The translations under genes and the position numbers were made by a program. The notes beneath the pieces are model-generated. The model was not told the DNA's origin. It saw nothing but the letters and a program-made list of their open reading frames with translations, and did no database searches. DNA of 6,575 nucleotides from Chloroflexota bacterium (GTDB lineage Bacteria; Chloroflexota; Anaerolineae; DTPP01). Below, one piece after another: positions 5,405 through 6,575 of this stretch. The stretch is taken from NCBI GenBank assembly GCA_012514615.1, contig JAAYZY010000402.1, positions 1 through 6,575 on the forward strand, read 5' to 3'. Numbering within the stretch: the first letter of the stretch is position 1; every line of letters starts with the position of its first letter.

Positions 5405-5648
5405 TACCTCACGGCGCTTGGCCTGCCCTGTCGGGTAGGTGGACCGGTCCTGGAGCCGTCGCCAGGCTGTGCGATGGGCGTTGCAGGCGGCGGTGCGCTA
5501 GTCGCTCTCGAGCCTGGCCCCCTTCTCTTCCCCGCCGGCTTCGGCGGGCTGTTCCGCTGCGTGAACGCCGGGGGACTCATCCCCCGGCGCGGCGTTGGGG
5601 TGCTCAGCAACCTGGTCTGCGTGGGCGCGGCCCGACGGCTTCGGAACC
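5405..5648. other. Spacer with strong GC hairpins behind the GalT-like gene
   Basis: No independent gene is recognised in this 244-bp stretch. It holds the two hairpins listed at 5531-5589 and, in minus-strand +1 phase relative to the GalT-like gene, an open continuation to a TAG at 5498-5500 that could be a frameshifted tail of that gene. No promoter-like pair was seen. Confidence 0.4.
5531..5589 (-). terminator. Two tandem hairpins downstream of the GalT-like gene
   Basis: CGCCGGGGG (5566-5574) pairs perfectly with CCCCCGGCG (5581-5589) around a 6-base loop, and CCCGCCG (5531-5537) pairs with CGGCGGG (5542-5548) around a 4-base loop. They lie 60-118 bases past the minus-strand stop at 5649, a normal place for transcript 3' ends. 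Neither is followed by a T-run, so Rho-independent termination is uncertain. Confidence 0.35.
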
Positions 5649-6575
5649 TTACCCTTTGGCGAACGCTGCTTGCAGCGCTTCGGCCACGCGGAACGGATCG
5701 GAGGCGATGACGCTGGAAGCATACAGCTCCATGGCGCCCATGTCCGCCGTGCGGTTGTTGGGGTCGCCGCGGTCGACCAACCGAACGATGACCGGGAACC
5801 CGTTCCAGTCTTCCTGCACCGAGTCCAGTGGACGCATGTACAGGGCCACGTTGAAGCTGAGAACACCCAAGCGTTCTACGAAGGCTTGCAGCGTGCGGTA
5901 GACCGCTTCGCTGAGGGCAGCGTTGGGTCGCTCAGCGATGAGCAGTACTTCCTTCTCTTTGACCGGGGTGAGGTAGGCCAGGGCGCGCACGCCGTTGCCC
6001 GCCTGCAAGCCCAGGCCTAGGGCCCGATGCGTCTGGTAGAGGTCGTCGAAGTAGTTGACGCCGTAGCCCAGGCGATAGAGCTGGGCGGCGCGTCGCCACG
6101 CCTCCACCTTGGCGTAGTGCATGCCCCGCCCCAGGGTCATCTGGGCGTGGCCGTGGATGATGGAGGCGCCGCTCTTCCACAGGCAGTTCCACATGAAGAA
6201 GTAGTACTTGGCGGCCTTGTCGTGGTGGTGAGCCTTGCGGGCCCAGGCCAGGCCGGTCTCAAGGTAGTCGGCCACCTGCTCTTGGGTGAACTGCAGGGGG
6301 TTGTGGGTGTCGAAGACCACCAGTCCGTGGTGGCCATCGTACTTGGCCACGTTGCTGGCGGTGATGGAGTGGCGGCCTTGGACGCGCCCGAACGCGTCGG
6401 CTGGCGTGCCGGTCTGCGGAGTGCAGAATGGATCCCCCTGGGCGTCTTCGATGGTCTTGAGAACGTCGCCGGCGCCCTTGGCTTCCATGGGCCGGTGGGC
6501 CCGCAAGCCGTTGAAGAGCGCCCCATCCAGGGTGATCTGGTTGGTGACGTTCACGATGGTCTGGGCTTCCACCGC
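5649..6575 (-). CDS. GalT/HIT-superfamily nucleotidyltransferase-like protein (5' end beyond the window)
   Basis: Resembles galactose-1-phosphate uridylyltransferase and related histidine-triad enzymes, which transfer a nucleotide through a covalent His intermediate. The frame is open to the right edge and gives 308 visible residues; a GTG at 6572 is in frame, but no upstream sequence is available to judge it, so the gene is treated as partial. The key evidence, numbered from the edge, is GASIIHGHAQMTL with H141-x-H143-x-Q145, matching the HPHxQ active site of GalT with H143 as the expected nucleophile; Pro of the usual motif is Gly here. The preceding YYFFMWNCLWKSG and the later RPLDSVQEDWNGFPV support a folded enzyme. 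No CXXC zinc pair is seen in the visible part. The substrate is unknown: hexose-1-phosphate uridylyl transfer, adenylyl transfer or nucleotide hydrolysis are all possible. The stop TAA at 5649-5651 may be premature, because the +1 frame continues with an acidic tail. Confidence 0.75.
   Translation of the reverse strand, partial: AVEAQTIVNVTNQITLDGALFNGLRAHRPMEAKGAGDVLKTIEDAQGDPFCTPQTGTPADAFGRVQGRHSITASNVAKYDGHHGLVVFDTHNPLQFTQEQVADYLETGLAWARKAHHHDKAAKYYFFMWNCLWKSGASIIHGHAQMTLGRGMHYAKVEAWRRAAQLYRLGYGVNYFDDLYQTHRALGLGLQAGNGVRALAYLTPVKEKEVLLIAERPNAALSEAVYRTLQAFVERLGVLSFNVALYMRPLDSVQEDWNGFPVIVRLVDRGDPNNRTADMGAMELYASSVIASDPFRVAEALQAAFAKG

Noticed and set aside
4963..5497. Insertion-sequence remnant in the gene-poor stretch
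   Set aside because: I looked for terminal inverted repeats, target duplications and transposase motifs (DDE or HUH) and found none, so the idea is unsupported.
5033..5710. Plus-strand open frame of 225 codons over the gene-poor stretch and the GalT-like 3' end
   Set aside because: It runs into the GalT-like gene on the opposite strand. G/C at first and third positions is about equal, so there is no coding signature, and no motif is recognisable.

Overview
The window is GC-rich (roughly two thirds G+C by eye). It holds a tightly packed bacterial chromosomal segment with six recognisable protein genes, two of them cut by the window edges. No mobile element, CRISPR array, rRNA or tRNA was seen. 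Coding style, gene mix and an archaeal-looking radical SAM protein fit a Chloroflexota-type or similar high-GC, possibly thermophilic bacterium. That placement is an inference from gene style, not a demonstrated fact.

Left part (1-3089, + strand): the C-terminal two thirds of a GH13 alpha-glucosidase (stop at 1147-1149); then, 36 bp on, a complete PLP-dependent transsulfuration enzyme of the cystathionine gamma-synthase/lyase superfamily; then, 17 bp on, a HAD-IB phosphatase resembling phosphoserine phosphatase. Short gaps and good Shine-Dalgarno sequences suggest one transcript. The second and third genes could be linked through serine/cysteine/homoserine metabolism, while the glucosidase looks like a metabolic outsider.

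Middle part (3093-4904, - strand): a radical SAM enzyme converges on the HAD gene with only 3 bp between the stop codons. It has a CX3CX2C cluster plus four further cysteines, including a C-terminal CC pair. It looks like the biotin-synthase-homologue group to which archaeal-type lipoyl synthases (LipS1/LipS2) are related. Upstream of it lies a gap of about 400 bp with only hairpins, then a two-pass membrane protein with a DUF3592 domain. That gene has the best promoter in the window (TTGTAC-N17-TATAAT).

Right part (4905-6575, - strand): about 740 bp without a recognisable gene, holding the DUF3592 promoter, an unrecognised open frame with a weak coding signature, and two strong GC hairpins. 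Then comes the 3' part of a GalT/HIT-superfamily nucleotidyltransferase-like gene with an HGHAQ active-site motif, running off the right edge. Its stop codon is followed in the +1 frame by about 50 codons of acidic, Ala/Glu/Pro/Gly-rich sequence, which could be a frameshifted tail.

The points most worth a second look are the radical SAM protein, the possible frameshift at the end of the GalT-like gene, the operator-like dyads around the DUF3592 promoter, and the perfect 13-bp hairpin inside the 3' end of the HAD gene at the convergent junction. I did not find a clear, wholly new multi-gene system here.
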